A DNA stretch of 64,000 nucleotides from Deltaproteobacteria bacterium (GCA_016874755.1 VGTH01000003.1:1-64000), one strand, 5' to 3'; shown: positions 1-9,090, counted from the first letter of the stretch. Notes: generated from the letters alone by a model not told the origin. Numbers and translations: made by a program.

Positions 1-238
1 ACGAGGAAAACCCATGACACTGTGTCGATCGAAGTGGAACTCTGGAGGAGCGAAGGCATCAGCGCAGATCGTTCGGTTTGATTCGCCGATGCTTGGCATC
101 TCTTCGACCTTTTCACTGCCATTCGCACAGCACGGCGACCGCCGGTCGCCCCTACAGGGCGGCATCGAAGCGGATATCTGTTGCCTTCGCTCCGGAAGAG
201 TTTCACTTCGATCGCGTTGCAGCGATGAATAATCCGGG
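1..238. other. Window edge without a supported gene
   Basis: An open frame crosses this stretch but its translation resembles no family I know. The one clear structure is a short perfect palindrome at 134-150, GGCGACC and GGTCGCC around a 3-base loop, of the kind found in dispersed intergenic repeats. It probably belongs to the decayed edge of the polysaccharide locus that follows. Confidence 0.4.
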
Positions 239-736
239 CTAGTGCACCGTCGGCTTTGCCGTGCTCGGGTCGCAGTCGCCTACGGCACCGTTGGGTTCGC
301 CCGTCGCGACCGCAGGCCCACTGCGCGGCGGCGGCGCCGCTAAAACTTCGGCAACCTCGAACATGGTTCGCGTGGTCAGCGCCAACTCGGCAAAAGGAAT
401 CGGCGCCGGCTTGCCCTCGCGCAGCGCGGCGACAAAGGCCGCGACGCAGCCGTTTTGTCCTTTGTCTTGGCGCCAAAGATTCATCTTTTTGAAGCCGCGC
501 CAACCAAAGCCGCTGAGCCGGCGAAAATTATCGAGCTGCAGGACGCGGCCGCCGCAAAAAACTTCCAGCCGCTCTTTGGCGATGGCGCGGTGGCCGTTGG
601 CGAGGTAGTGCACGGTGCCCACCGAGCCATCGGCAAAGCCCAGGGTAAACGTCACCTTATCATCGCCGGGAAAACTGGTTTGCCCCGTTCCCAACGCCAG
701 TGCCTGCACCGAGCACAAGCAGACAGAGCGCGCCAC
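239..736 (-). pseudogene. 3' remnant of a Gfo/Idh/MocA-type sugar oxidoreductase
   Basis: The minus-strand frame from about 700 down to 239 encodes only the C-terminal part of an oxidoreductase. It has the FADGSVGTVHYLANG strand and the LEVFCGGRVLQLDNFR and KKMNLWRQDKGQN stretches that end bi-domain (zinc-dehydrogenase plus Gfo/Idh/MocA) enzymes of polysaccharide gene clusters. The NAD-binding N-terminal half is absent. Upstream the DNA becomes the 3' end of the flippase gene in another frame, and the two frames overlap at 660-736. The simplest reading is a deletion that fused two genes of one polysaccharide locus; an assembly join is the alternative. The tail after the family match is poorly conserved-looking and may be frame-shifted. 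The family call is good, but a function for the fragment is unlikely. Confidence 0.65.
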
Positions 737-1844
737 CGACCAACCACCAAAGCGCTGCCCATTTCAATTGTTTAACGAGCAATAAGCCGGTGTTGGCCAA
801 GTGCAAGACGCCATAGAAGAACACTCCGCCGGCAACGTAGGGCACGCAGGCGGCGGCGCCATGGAAACGTTCGTTGGCCATCCAGCGCACCAGATCGCCG
901 CCGGCGGCCGCCACCGCAAGCCAGATGATCGCCATCGCTGCGATCAAGCGAGTCATCAGCAGACCCAGGGTGTTTTGTGCGCGCCGCGGGTCCTGTTCAA
1001 ACTCGCGCGCGGCTTCCGGCAGCCATACCGCGGTGACGGCGTTGTTAATCATCATGCCGACGATGCCAACGCTGTAGCCGATCGAATAGATGCCCACCGC
1101 CGTGTCACCATGGAAGTGCTGCAGGAACCAACGATCGGAAGAGGACAACAACCAGTAAAGCGGCGCTGTGACAACCCCGGCGAGGCCAATCTTGATCAGC
1201 CCAAGCCCTGCGCCGCTTGATAACCCGGAGGGTCGAACGAAACTGCCGAACGTCGGGACGCCGAGGAAAACGACTGAGAGCGCGTAACCCAGCACCAAGG
1301 GGATCACCAGCGCCAGCGCATCCTGGCGCCAAAACGCGGCGATGGCCATACTCGCCGCCACGACCGCGAAACCGCTGCCGACAATGCTCAGTGACATGGC
1401 AAAATATCGACCGGCCAGACGGGCGCGCGTTTGCGCCATTGTCTGTGCCACGGAAAAACCGATGCCCAGCGCCACCAAGATGGTCAAAGTCAAATCGCGC
1501 TCGGCGGCATCGCTGCTCAGAAACCACCAGGCGAGTGCGCCGACGATTGCCGCGGCGAGCGCCGCCAGCAATGACAAGCGCCAGCAATAGGCTTCGACGG
1601 CTGCGCCGCTGGGCGGCTGCGCGCTGTGATAGGCACGCGCGTAGGACATGTCGATGCCGGCCAGCGCAAACACGGACATGAGCGAAATCACCGTGCCGGC
1701 CAAGCTCGCCGCGCCGTAGGCCTGCGGACTCAAGAGCCGGGTCAGAATCGGCATGGTCACGACACCGAAAACCCGCACCAAGCCATTGCTCAACGTCAGT
1801 TGAAAGGCTCCGGAAACAAGTTTGCGCGCCAGTGACAGACTCAT
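660..1844 (-). CDS. Wzx-like polysaccharide flippase, probably 3'-truncated
   Basis: 394 residues with about ten to twelve hydrophobic segments and the N-terminal pattern of oligosaccharide flippases of the MATE/MOP superfamily (ARKLVSGAFQLTLSNGLVR, then PILTRLLSPQAYG). Such proteins move lipid-linked O-antigen or exopolysaccharide units across the inner membrane. The ATG overlaps an upstream TGA as ATGA, so translation was probably coupled to a gene now reduced to a remnant. The last 15 or so residues (after GAGTG) come from the region where the neighbouring oxidoreductase remnant begins, and families of this kind usually run somewhat longer. The extreme C-terminus therefore looks lost in the same rearrangement. 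Whether it still works is uncertain. Confidence 0.75.
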   Translation of the reverse strand: MSLSLARKLVSGAFQLTLSNGLVRVFGVVTMPILTRLLSPQAYGAASLAGTVISLMSVFALAGIDMSYARAYHSAQPPSGAAVEAYCWRLSLLAALAAAIVGALAWWFLSSDAAERDLTLTILVALGIGFSVAQTMAQTRARLAGRYFAMSLSIVGSGFAVVAASMAIAAFWRQDALALVIPLVLGYALSVVFLGVPTFGSFVRPSGLSSGAGLGLIKIGLAGVVTAPLYWLLSSSDRWFLQHFHGDTAVGIYSIGYSVGIVGMMINNAVTAVWLPEAAREFEQDPRRAQNTLGLLMTRLIAAMAIIWLAVAAAGGDLVRWMANERFHGAAACVPYVAGGVFFYGVLHLANTGLLLVKQLKWAALWWLVGGALCLLVLGAGTGVGNGANQFSRR

Positions 1845-2011
1845 CGCGCACCGGCTGGATTCAACTTATGAAAGACTTCGAATTGTGCTTGATAGGCTTC
1901 CGCCATTGCTGCACCTAGTGTGAGCCCTCTGGCAATCAAGGCCTGACTAAAAACACGATCGGGGTATCGCTCGGAGCGCGCCACTCCCCGCGATGACAGT
2001 GGCGCGCGAAA
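1841..2011 (-). pseudogene. Possible 3' remnant of the gene upstream of the flippase
   Basis: An open minus-strand frame of 56 codons ends in a TGA that overlaps the flippase ATG, the usual arrangement for two genes of one operon. The last 37 or so residues look coding (FSQALIARGLTLGAAMAEAY and onward) but match no family I can name. The front of the frame is made of a palindrome (about 1978-2007, CGCGCCACT and AGTGGCGCG arms) and is closed by TAG at 2012-2014. I read it as the tail of a lost gene cut by a repeat. It could instead be a 20-residue leader peptide starting at an internal ATG. Confidence 0.3.
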
Positions 2012-3245
2012 CTAACTTGTTGAAAAACGAAAATGATTGGCGCCGGCGGCGCTAGCCATAGTGCTTTGGTTCCCTCCCGGAACGTTGCGATTTCGTCAAT
2101 GCCCATGGGCAGCGAAAAAATCCCTTGGCCGCGTCCTGCGGTGTTAGCGCGCTCGACAGTGGCACGAGGTCTGAGTCGAAGCTGTCGGTGAGGTCACCCG
2201 GAGCCGAAGGGGAAACGAAAAATGAGAGGAAAAATTTGCCCGCGGCGTGCCCCAGCGGGCACGCCAAAGTGCAACCAAATTGGATGGAAAAGTGGCTGTC
2301 AGGATCATAAGTTGCCGTACAAGTTGCGCCACTGGGCTGAGACCCTGAACCAAACGGTTCATGGATCGCTGCCTCTGCCGAAAGGCGAAAACTGCTTGGG
2401 GGATGTGGGCAGTGGACGAAGGCCGGAAAAAACTACCCAATCCGTTCGGCCGTCACAAACCAAAAGGCCAACGACAGACTCCAATAAAGGCTCTCTTCAT
2501 CCCCGTTGCAGTTATGTGCCTTTATTTGCTTGTCGGATCACTTTCATCATACTCAACGGGGCAATGTCAAGCGCGTCAATTCGTCGTCTTTTGACTCGAT
2601 ATGGGCAGTCAAATTGGACCCCAAATGGTGATTTTCGCTTGACTTTGCGCCGCCAGCTTCCACCGCGCCAATTTACATTTTCGCGAACCCGGGTGCCGCC
2701 AGAGTAGCCGAGCACCGGCGCCACAAATGAAACCAATGACCGACGGCAAGCATCAAAGATTTACGCGGCCGGTTGGAGGTCGCGGTCAACGTCTGCGTAG
2801 CAGCCAATGATCGATGTCCATCGAAGCCGATATCGACTCCGACACGCATCAAGCTGCTAATGGCCAATGGACCTAGAGCATTCGCCCATCTGAACGCCCG
2901 CCACCCAGCGGTAAGGAAGTAAAAAAATGTTCTACCGAGTCGGTAACCTGACAGACAAGAGTCCGCCAAGTCTGCCAGAAGCGATTTGCTCGCCTTTGAT
3001 TTCATGCCACGATTTCTCGTCTCTCGCTGCGCTTGCGCTATTTGCATCTCCTCGATCTAACTCTGGTGAGATCGCGTTCGGCCGAGAAGAAATACGCAGC
3101 GGCGGGATGCGATGGAGGGGTTATCTTGGGCGCGGCTCGATCGCGGCAATGCCACCGTCGCGCGGCGCACATCTCAAGGTCGACTGTGAAAGTGCCCAAG
3201 CGAGCTTGCCAAGGTGTCGACAAATGATTAGGCTGAAAGAACTCG
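1845..3245. other. 1.4 kb with no recognisable gene
   Basis: Several overlapping open frames of 60-160 codons exist on both strands, but none has family-like motifs, a clear ribosome binding site or consistent coding character. A perfect hairpin sits at 2244-2265 (9-bp arms, GGCGTGCCC and GGGCACGCC, around CAGC), and a longer palindrome near 1978-2007. The last 300 bases must contain the promoter of the Crp/Fnr-type gene; I see no convincing box. It may be a decayed gene region beside the broken polysaccharide locus. Confidence 0.5.
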
Positions 3246-3920
3246 ATGCTTAACGTTACCGGAAAAATGCTTCAGCAAACCGCTGGGCTAGCGGCGTTCT
3301 CCTTACCCAAACTAGATGCTCTGGCGGCGCGGCTCACCGTGCGCAACTATGAACGGCACGAGATCATCTTCGAGCAGGATCGCAAGGCCGAATCAGTCTA
3401 CGTGCTCATCTCCGGCGTGGTGCAGATTGCCTATCTTCACAATGACTGCGAAACCGTTGTCGCTTTGGTGCCGGGCGGCGAGCTGTTTGGCCTCGACGCC
3501 ATCGCCAATGCGGCCCACCCATTTCGCGCAACGGCATTCGAACACTGTGTCGCGGCGGCCATCAAAGCGAAGACCCTCGTCGAGTGTCTCCTGGGAACGC
3601 CCTACGAGTCCTATTTGAACTGGCACCGCAGCACGGTGCTCCCCTGGCGCCATATGCAAGTGCATTGCATTAAAGGCATCAGCTTGGACCTGCGCAAGCG
3701 TTTGGCCATGGAGCTGGGACACCTGGCGGACCGCTTCGGCAAACCCCACGAACAGGGCGTGCGCATCGACCTCAGGATCAGCCACGAAGTGCTGGCGGCG
3801 ATCGTCGGCGCCTCGCGCCAACAAGTCACGGAGTACTTAAACCAGTTCGACCGCGACAAGATCATTGCCCGCGAAGGGCGCCGCATCATCGTCAACCGCG
3901 ACAAACTCAAACAGGTCTAG
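3246..3920 (+). CDS. Crp/Fnr-family transcriptional regulator
   Basis: 224 residues. An N-terminal cyclic-nucleotide-binding-type beta barrel spans about residues 18-135, with the VPGGELFGLDAI loop. A dimerisation helix follows, then a C-terminal winged helix at about 160-220, whose recognition helix lies in HEVLAAIVGASRQQVTEYLN. Cysteines are scattered, with no N-terminal cluster of the Fnr type, so it is not an obvious FeS sensor. The effector cannot be told from sequence. It is monocistronic: behind it lies only an amidohydrolase remnant on the other strand, so its target is not suggested by neighbours. The ATG at 3246 gives a normal family length. Confidence 0.9.
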   Translation: MLNVTGKMLQQTAGLAAFSLPKLDALAARLTVRNYERHEIIFEQDRKAESVYVLISGVVQIAYLHNDCETVVALVPGGELFGLDAIANAAHPFRATAFEHCVAAAIKAKTLVECLLGTPYESYLNWHRSTVLPWRHMQVHCIKGISLDLRKRLAMELGHLADRFGKPHEQGVRIDLRISHEVLAAIVGASRQQVTEYLNQFDRDKIIAREGRRIIVNRDKLKQV

Positions 3921-3950
3921 CGCCTCCGTTGTACAGCGGTTTTCATTCAC

Positions 3951-4139
3951 TCAGGTGAAAGAAGCGCACAAGGTCAGGCGATCTGCGTTTCGGCCCAATA
4001 GATTTGTAACTTCGGAAAACGCTCGTGGACACCGCCGCGGCGCGCGCTCTTGCCACTTCGCCGCCACCCGATCCGTCCAACGATCGGGCGGCAAATCTAA
4101 ATGCGAATCGCCTGAAATAATCTTATAGGAACGGGCCAT
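3951..4139 (-). pseudogene. 5' remnant of an amidohydrolase gene
   Basis: The first 38 or so residues (MARSYKIISGDSHLDLPPDR and onward to a WxxRVxxKWxERAPR pattern) are the characteristic start of PF04909-type metal-dependent amidohydrolases, including the metal-binding D-x-H of SGDSHL. After ERAPRR the reading frame loses family resemblance and stops at residue 62, where about 300 more residues would be expected. Nothing of the remainder is found before the Crp/Fnr gene. It is a truncated gene, possibly cut by the repeats at 4164-4230 or by a deletion. Confidence 0.6.
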
Positions 4140-4163
4140 CGTATCTGCAAAACTCTGCCTTGA

Positions 4164-4230
4164 AATCTCGCGTCTAGCGTCTGGCGTCTAGGGTTTGGCG
4201 TTTTCGAACAACGCTAGACGCCAAACGCTC
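4164..4230. repeat. Intergenic palindromic repeat (GCGTCTAGCGTCT type)
   Basis: Short quasi-tandem words of the type GCGTCTAGCGTCTGG are followed by their inverse. Arms seen: GGCGTCTAG 4183-4191 with CTAGACGCC 4214-4222, and GTTTGGCG 4193-4200 with CGCCAAAC 4219-4226. It lies just past the stop codon of the NorD-like gene and could act as a terminator hairpin, but it has no T-run. Confidence 0.7.
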
Positions 4231-4231
4231 C

Positions 4232-6526
4232 TTACATCGTCAGCTTTCTATAGAGCTGCGGTAGCCTTAGTGGCAGCATCGCCACTTCAGCCAGCACTTC
4301 ATAGCCAAAGTCGTCCATCATGGCGCGCATGTAGTCGTTGCCCTCTTTGTCGACGGTCAGGCAAAACGGCGTAATTCCCTCGCGGCGCGCTTCTGTAAAC
4401 GCCATGCGCGTGTCTTGAATGGCATAGCCTTTTTCCGAGCTCTCCTGCGAATAGCCGCGGTCCTGCGGCCGCCCGTCGCTCAGTAAAAACAAAAAGCGCG
4501 AGCGCGTCTGTTGGGCGCGCAGCTTGGCCACCGTATGGCGAATCGCCGGCCCCATGCGCGTGGCGTGCAGCGGACCGACACGGCCAGTGCGCTTGGCGAC
4601 GTCTTGCGAGAACTCTTCGTCGAAATCTTTGATGACATAGTACTCGACGTTGTCGCGGCCGTGGCCAGAAAAACCGTAGACACCGTAACGGTCGCCGAGC
4701 GCTTCGAGCGCATCGATCATCAAGACGATGGCCTCTTTCTCGACGTCGATGATGCGCCGGTGCGAGCGCTCGACTCGGCCGCCCTGCTGCATCGGCTCGA
4801 TGGTGGTGCTGATCGCCTCGCCGGTGGAGCCGCTCATGTCGAGCAGAAACGCGACGGCGACGTCGCGCTCGGTTTTGTGATGACGCCAAAAAATCTTCTC
4901 CGACGGCGTCACGCCGATGCGCAGATCGGTCATCGCCTCAATGGCCGCGTCGAGATCGTGATCGTTGCCATCCGGCAGGCGCTTTTCTTTCAAGTACATC
5001 TCCGGCGCCACCAACTCGAACTCACGGCGAATCTGCTGCAATAGACCGGCGTTGGCCAAGAGCGTGTCGCGATAAAACTTCAAATCGGCGATGCCCATGG
5101 TCTTTTCGTAGACCTTGCACCAGCTCGAGCGATAGGCGGCGCGAAACACATCCCACTCATCGTAGATAAACGTATTCGGCTGGGTCGCCGACAGCGGCCC
5201 GGCGTCATCGTCGTTTTGAAACCATGGCCGCTTCTCGATCGACTGCATGCGCGGATCGCGCCGCTCCAGCTCACGCATGAGATTCTGCACCATCTGCGCG
5301 GTCTGCGGGTCCTGATCGTCGTCGTTGCTATCTTGGTTGCGGTTCTGCGGCCGGTTTTGATTCTTCAGCAAGTCCGAAAGCTCCTCCGGCGTCAGCGCCT
5401 TGCGCTGCTCACGCGCGTTGGACTGCGGCTTGGTTAGCAACTGCGCCAGCTCCGGTTTGAACTCACCGCGGTAATCGACCCCCTGCGGCGCCAGATAATC
5501 TTGATTGCGGCCGACGGGCTGGGCTTGGCTGGCGAAATGGCGGATCAAGAGTTGCTCGGCCTTGGCCGGTCCCCTTGCCGACTTGCCCCCTCGATACAGC
5601 CCTTCGGGCTTACTCGGGAAAACGGATAAACTCGCTTCCGTGACCCCGAGTAGTTCCGAAGGAACGTATCGAGGGGCCATCTTGCTCGTTAGCTCGATGG
5701 CGACGAACTGATCGGCTTCGAGAAACTCGTTATGGACCTGCGCAAGAGAATGATACAGCCGCAGAGTCGCCTCGGCGCTGTCTTCAATCGTCGCCCCTTG
5801 CGCAATTGCGCAATTGAGCAACTGCGCAATCTCGCTGGCAGTGCCCACGTGCTTTGTTGGAACCTTGATCGCGCCCACATGGCCAAGGCTAAATCGAATC
5901 GCCATCTCGATGAGCGACTCGCGCGCTGGCAGTAGAGTCAGCTCTTGCCGCAGCGCCAGCGTGCGCTGGCGCAAAATTCCATAAATCGGCGCGATACCAC
6001 GATAGGCGCGCATCACCACGGCTTCGATGCGCGAGCTCTCGACCACTGAGAAAATATCCAATGCGAGCCTTTTGTTCGGAAACAAATCGAAGAAGCGGCT
6101 CAATTCCGGCAAACTGCTGTCGTCGTCATGCTCGTGATCGTGAGTGTGATGATGACCGTGATCGTCGACATGTTCATGCTTGACGGCCTTCGCCAGTTTG
6201 GGTCGCAGGTCGTCGAAGTGCTTCGAGGGACGCTTGAATTCAAAATCAAAGCTGCCGAACTCAAGATGACCTGCCTGCTGGGTCAACATCACTTTGAGAA
6301 ATTCGAAATTTTCCGCGCTGCCGTCGAAGCGCTCAACAATGGAAGGCAGAAAGATCGCCGTGCCGTCGCTGGTCGCAATATCAGTGCGCGTCCAGCCGAT
6401 GTTTTTCTCGACCAGCTGGGCGAGATCCTGCAGCTCGATGTTGCGCTCGGAGAGCGCATGGCAGTACATGCGCAACATCTCGCGCAGCGGCGCGAGCTCG
6501 ATGGCGTTGGATTCGGCTTCCGGCAT
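4232..6526 (-). CDS. NorD-like VWA-domain protein carrying an in-frame palindromic insert
   Basis: 764 residues. The C-terminal von Willebrand A domain (about 550-760) has the metal-ion-dependent adhesion site DMSGS at about residue 563 and a later LSDGRPQDRGY segment. This architecture is that of NorD/CbbO-type proteins, which work with MoxR AAA ATPases to activate metalloenzymes such as nitric oxide reductase or Rubisco. No MoxR gene or client enzyme is beside it. A His/Asp-rich stretch at about 119-137 could bind metal. Residues about 284-314 are encoded by a 91-base inverted repeat that looks like an intergenic element. The gene starts one base after the stop of the amidohydrolase upstream, so the two are co-translated. 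The exact client is unknown. Confidence 0.8.
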   Translation of the reverse strand: MPEAESNAIELAPLREMLRMYCHALSERNIELQDLAQLVEKNIGWTRTDIATSDGTAIFLPSIVERFDGSAENFEFLKVMLTQQAGHLEFGSFDFEFKRPSKHFDDLRPKLAKAVKHEHVDDHGHHHTHDHEHDDDSSLPELSRFFDLFPNKRLALDIFSVVESSRIEAVVMRAYRGIAPIYGILRQRTLALRQELTLLPARESLIEMAIRFSLGHVGAIKVPTKHVGTASEIAQLLNCAIAQGATIEDSAEATLRLYHSLAQVHNEFLEADQFVAIELTSKMAPRYVPSELLGVTEASLSVFPSKPEGLYRGGKSARGPAKAEQLLIRHFASQAQPVGRNQDYLAPQGVDYRGEFKPELAQLLTKPQSNAREQRKALTPEELSDLLKNQNRPQNRNQDSNDDDQDPQTAQMVQNLMRELERRDPRMQSIEKRPWFQNDDDAGPLSATQPNTFIYDEWDVFRAAYRSSWCKVYEKTMGIADLKFYRDTLLANAGLLQQIRREFELVAPEMYLKEKRLPDGNDHDLDAAIEAMTDLRIGVTPSEKIFWRHHKTERDVAVAFLLDMSGSTGEAISTTIEPMQQGGRVERSHRRIIDVEKEAIVLMIDALEALGDRYGVYGFSGHGRDNVEYYVIKDFDEEFSQDVAKRTGRVGPLHATRMGPAIRHTVAKLRAQQTRSRFLFLLSDGRPQDRGYSQESSEKGYAIQDTRMAFTEARREGITPFCLTVDKEGNDYMRAMMDDFGYEVLAEVAMLPLRLPQLYRKLTM
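5586..5676. repeat. Palindromic repeat inside the NorD-like coding sequence
   Basis: The arms CCCTCGATAC (5587-5596) and GTATCGAGGG (5666-5675) are extended inward by CTTCGG-containing minor hairpins and by ACTCGGG and CCCGAGT. The whole is a dyad of about 91 bases, close in style to the intergenic palindromes of this genome. It keeps the reading frame open and codes for about 30 residues of low-complexity character (PSELLGVTEASLSVFPSKPE is part of it). Confidence 0.75.
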
Positions 6527-6527
6527 C

Positions 6528-7631
6528 TTACGCGGCTGCTTTCATGCCGAACAAGCGCATGGCGTTGCCGCCGAGGATTTTCTCTTTGTCGGCGTCGGAA
6601 ATGCCCCGCATCGCTTTGATCGGCGCGATGGTGTGAGGCCAGGTGGAAATCGCGTCACCGTGATCGAAGTCGCTGCCGATGATGATGTTATGATCGGGCC
6701 ACATCTCGACCAGTTTCGGCAAGTACTCTTCCCAGGCGATCGCCGCGATGTAAAGCTGATCGAAGTAGGCGCTCGGTGCTTTCTTGAGCTTATCGCGCTT
6801 GCGAAAGAAATCGTTGAGCGAAGTTGTCCCCGGCGATTCCGATAGCGTGTGATGATTCAATGTCGTCATCAGCCAGGGCACCCAACCGACGCCACCCTCG
6901 AAGAACGAAACGCGCAGGTCCGGAAAGCGATCGAGCACGCCGCTCATGATCAGGCGCGCGGCGCTGACCATGTAGGTCAACGGAAAGCCCAAAGCGGTGG
7001 CGAGCATCTTAAAGCCGTCGTAGCGCTCGCTGCCGACAAGCCATGGATGGCAGTCCTGCGCCTCGAAAACCCGCGTGCCCGGGTGAACTAGAATCGGCAC
7101 GTCGAGCTTGCAGACTTCTTCGTAGAACGGCCAGAGAATCTCGGCGTCGAGGTCACAGTTGTCGTGGCCGCCCATGAGCTTGACGCCTTTGAAGCCCAAA
7201 TCTTTCACGGCGCGGCGCAGCTCGCGAATCGACTCGTCGACGTCGGGCAGATAAACCCAGGCGATGCCGATGAAGCGCTCGCGCCCGGCGATGTCTTCGG
7301 CAACGGTGTCGTTGTAGGCGCGCGCCATGGCGACGCCGAGATCGCGCTCGACTTCGTAAATCAGCGGCCGATTGTCGGCGATGACGACCTGATAATCGAA
7401 GCCTTCGCGCACCATGACATCGTGATGCATGTCGAGGTTCCAGCGGGTTTCGCTGAAGGAGTGAATTTTCGTGCCGGCGCGAAAATAAGTCGCCGCGTCC
7501 CCCGGAAATTTCTCGCCGTAGCGAATCATTTCGCCGGCGCCTTTGTGAAATTCCAAATGGCCGCGGCCGGAATGCTTTACCTTCTCGATAAATCGCACCG
7601 GCCAATAGTGGGTATCGCCGTCAATGTACAT
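6528..7631 (-). CDS. Amidohydrolase family protein (PF04909 type)
   Basis: 367 residues from the internal ATG at 7631. The N-terminus MYIDGDTHYW has the metal-ligand D-x-H at the position usual for the ACMSD-like amidohydrolase_2 family, and GAGAAG lies upstream. The longer frame to 7679 adds 16 unconserved residues. Further likely metal and active-site elements are LVHPGTRVF (His) and IIGSDFDHGD near the C-terminus (Asp/His). Enzymes of this family hydrolyse or decarboxylate cyclic and aromatic acids; the substrate here is not deducible. The gene leads a two-gene operon with the NorD-like gene, which begins 1 base after its stop. The pairing is unexplained. Confidence 0.85.
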   Translation of the reverse strand: MYIDGDTHYWPVRFIEKVKHSGRGHLEFHKGAGEMIRYGEKFPGDAATYFRAGTKIHSFSETRWNLDMHHDVMVREGFDYQVVIADNRPLIYEVERDLGVAMARAYNDTVAEDIAGRERFIGIAWVYLPDVDESIRELRRAVKDLGFKGVKLMGGHDNCDLDAEILWPFYEEVCKLDVPILVHPGTRVFEAQDCHPWLVGSERYDGFKMLATALGFPLTYMVSAARLIMSGVLDRFPDLRVSFFEGGVGWVPWLMTTLNHHTLSESPGTTSLNDFFRKRDKLKKAPSAYFDQLYIAAIAWEEYLPKLVEMWPDHNIIIGSDFDHGDAISTWPHTIAPIKAMRGISDADKEKILGGNAMRLFGMKAAA

Positions 7632-7754
7632 CGCGCTTCTCTTCGGAGACAATTTTTTCGATTCTATGACTGGAGCCAAAAGAGATCAATCGTTTGACGC
7701 GGGCGGCCGTGACCGTTAGATTGGCGAGATTGGAAAATCCTCAGCGAGCCGCGC

Positions 7755-9011
7755 GTGTCTGACACAAGTAACACTACCGATCCGCACCAGCCGCAAGTCA
7801 CTATTCGCCCATGGTCGTCGTTGCTGATCCGTGACTATCGTTTGATCTTCACCGGCATCCTATGCGGCAACACTGGCAATCACATGCGCAATGTGGCGAC
7901 GCTTTACCATGTCTATCAACTTTCCGGTTCGTCGGTGCAGCTGGGCTTCACCGGTTTTTTCCAAGCTGCGCCGTTTATTTTCTTCGGCTTGTTCGGCGGT
8001 GTGTTGGCCGACACGCTCAATCGCAAGAAACTCATCGCCATCACGCATAGCTTGAATATTGTCCCTGGCCTCCTGCTCGGGATCTTGACCGTCAGTGGTC
8101 ATATTCAAGTATGGCATATCAACGTTTTGATGGTGCTGGCCGGCGCCCTGCAAGTGCTCGGCGGCCCAGCACGCCAGGCGATCATTCCGAGCTTGATCCC
8201 ACAATCGCACCTGCTCAACGCAGTCACGATGACGACGCTAATGATGCAGGGCAGCCAGCTCACAGCCCCGGTGATCGCCGGCTCATTGATCGATTTCTTC
8301 GGCGTCGCGACTTCTTATTTCGTCGACGCCGCCTTGCAGATTCCGACGGTGCTGTGTGCCTTGGCGATCCGCGCTTCAGGTATCCCCCAGGGAGAAAAGC
8401 GCAAGATTGGCTGGCATAGCCTGGTCGAAGGCGTCGAGTTCCTCTGGCACACGCGGATCATCCTGTCACTCTTTCTGCTCGACTTCTTCGCTGTCCTGTT
8501 TGGCTTCTACCGGCCGATCCTGCCGATTTTTGCCGAAGAGATTTACCACGTCGGCGCGCGCGGTCTCGGCATCCTCTACGCCGCCCCGGCCATCGGCGCG
8601 CTGATCGGCTCGGGCATTTTGCTCGCCTTCGGCGACATCAAGCGCAAAGGCGCGCTTGCCGTAGTTGTCACCCTGCTATTCGCATTGAGCCTGGGGCTAC
8701 TGGGAGTGTCTCACTGGTTCTGGATGGGTCTGTTATCGGTGGGGTTGTTGGGTTTCAGCGACGCCATTAGCGTCGCCATGCGCCGCACCGTGGTCCAGCT
8801 CCTGTCGCCCGACGACATGCGCGGCCGCGCGACGAGTTTTCTCACCGTATTTGCCCAAACCACCAACGCCACCGGCGCAGTCATCGCCGGCGCTGGCGCG
8901 GCACTCTTAGGCGCACAGAACGCGGCCCTAGTCGGCTGTGTCCTCTGCGCCCTCACGGTCTTTGGCACTTGCTGGGCGATTCCCCAATTGTGGAAGTATC
9001 GGTCGGATTGA
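7755..9011 (+). CDS. MFS transporter (EntS/MFS_3-like)
   Basis: 418 residues with twelve predicted membrane segments. The loop-2 motif GGVLADTLNRKK, the PARQAIIPSLIP segment after helix 4 and the DMRGRATSF loop are typical of the enterobactin-exporter-like MFS_3 branch, which contains drug and siderophore exporters. The start is GTG at 7755, 123 bases after the divergent amidohydrolase start, so the two probably have back-to-back promoters. No siderophore genes are nearby, so the cargo is unknown. Confidence 0.88.
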   Translation: MSDTSNTTDPHQPQVTIRPWSSLLIRDYRLIFTGILCGNTGNHMRNVATLYHVYQLSGSSVQLGFTGFFQAAPFIFFGLFGGVLADTLNRKKLIAITHSLNIVPGLLLGILTVSGHIQVWHINVLMVLAGALQVLGGPARQAIIPSLIPQSHLLNAVTMTTLMMQGSQLTAPVIAGSLIDFFGVATSYFVDAALQIPTVLCALAIRASGIPQGEKRKIGWHSLVEGVEFLWHTRIILSLFLLDFFAVLFGFYRPILPIFAEEIYHVGARGLGILYAAPAIGALIGSGILLAFGDIKRKGALAVVVTLLFALSLGLLGVSHWFWMGLLSVGLLGFSDAISVAMRRTVVQLLSPDDMRGRATSFLTVFAQTTNATGAVIAGAGAALLGAQNAALVGCVLCALTVFGTCWAIPQLWKYRSD

Positions 9012-9012
9012 A

Positions 9013-9090
9013 ACCAGTTTCGAGTTGCGGGTTTCGGGTTACGCGTTGCCGAGCTTCAACCCGAAACGCGGGACTCAAAACCGGCAACGG
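9013..9090. repeat. Intergenic palindrome (TTTCGGGTT type)
   Basis: Degenerate words around TTTCGAGTTGCGGGTTTCGGG are followed by the inverse, with AACCCGAAACGCG and GGACTCAAAAC as right-hand elements. It lies between two convergent genes, right behind the MFS stop codon. A related half-copy is at 15308-15355. Confidence 0.6.

Noticed and set aside
1105-1851. 248-codon minus-strand frame over the flippase
   Set aside because: Arg/Cys-rich shadow of the flippase gene in another frame.
2326-2400. GGGCTGAGACCCTGAACC resembles the core of a TPP riboswitch
   Set aside because: The remaining conserved parts (the second sensor arm and the closing stem) are missing and no thiamine gene follows on the plus strand.
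2222-2707. Open frame of 161 codons in the empty region
   Set aside because: No family resemblance, mixed composition, and it runs through a hairpin at 2244-2265.
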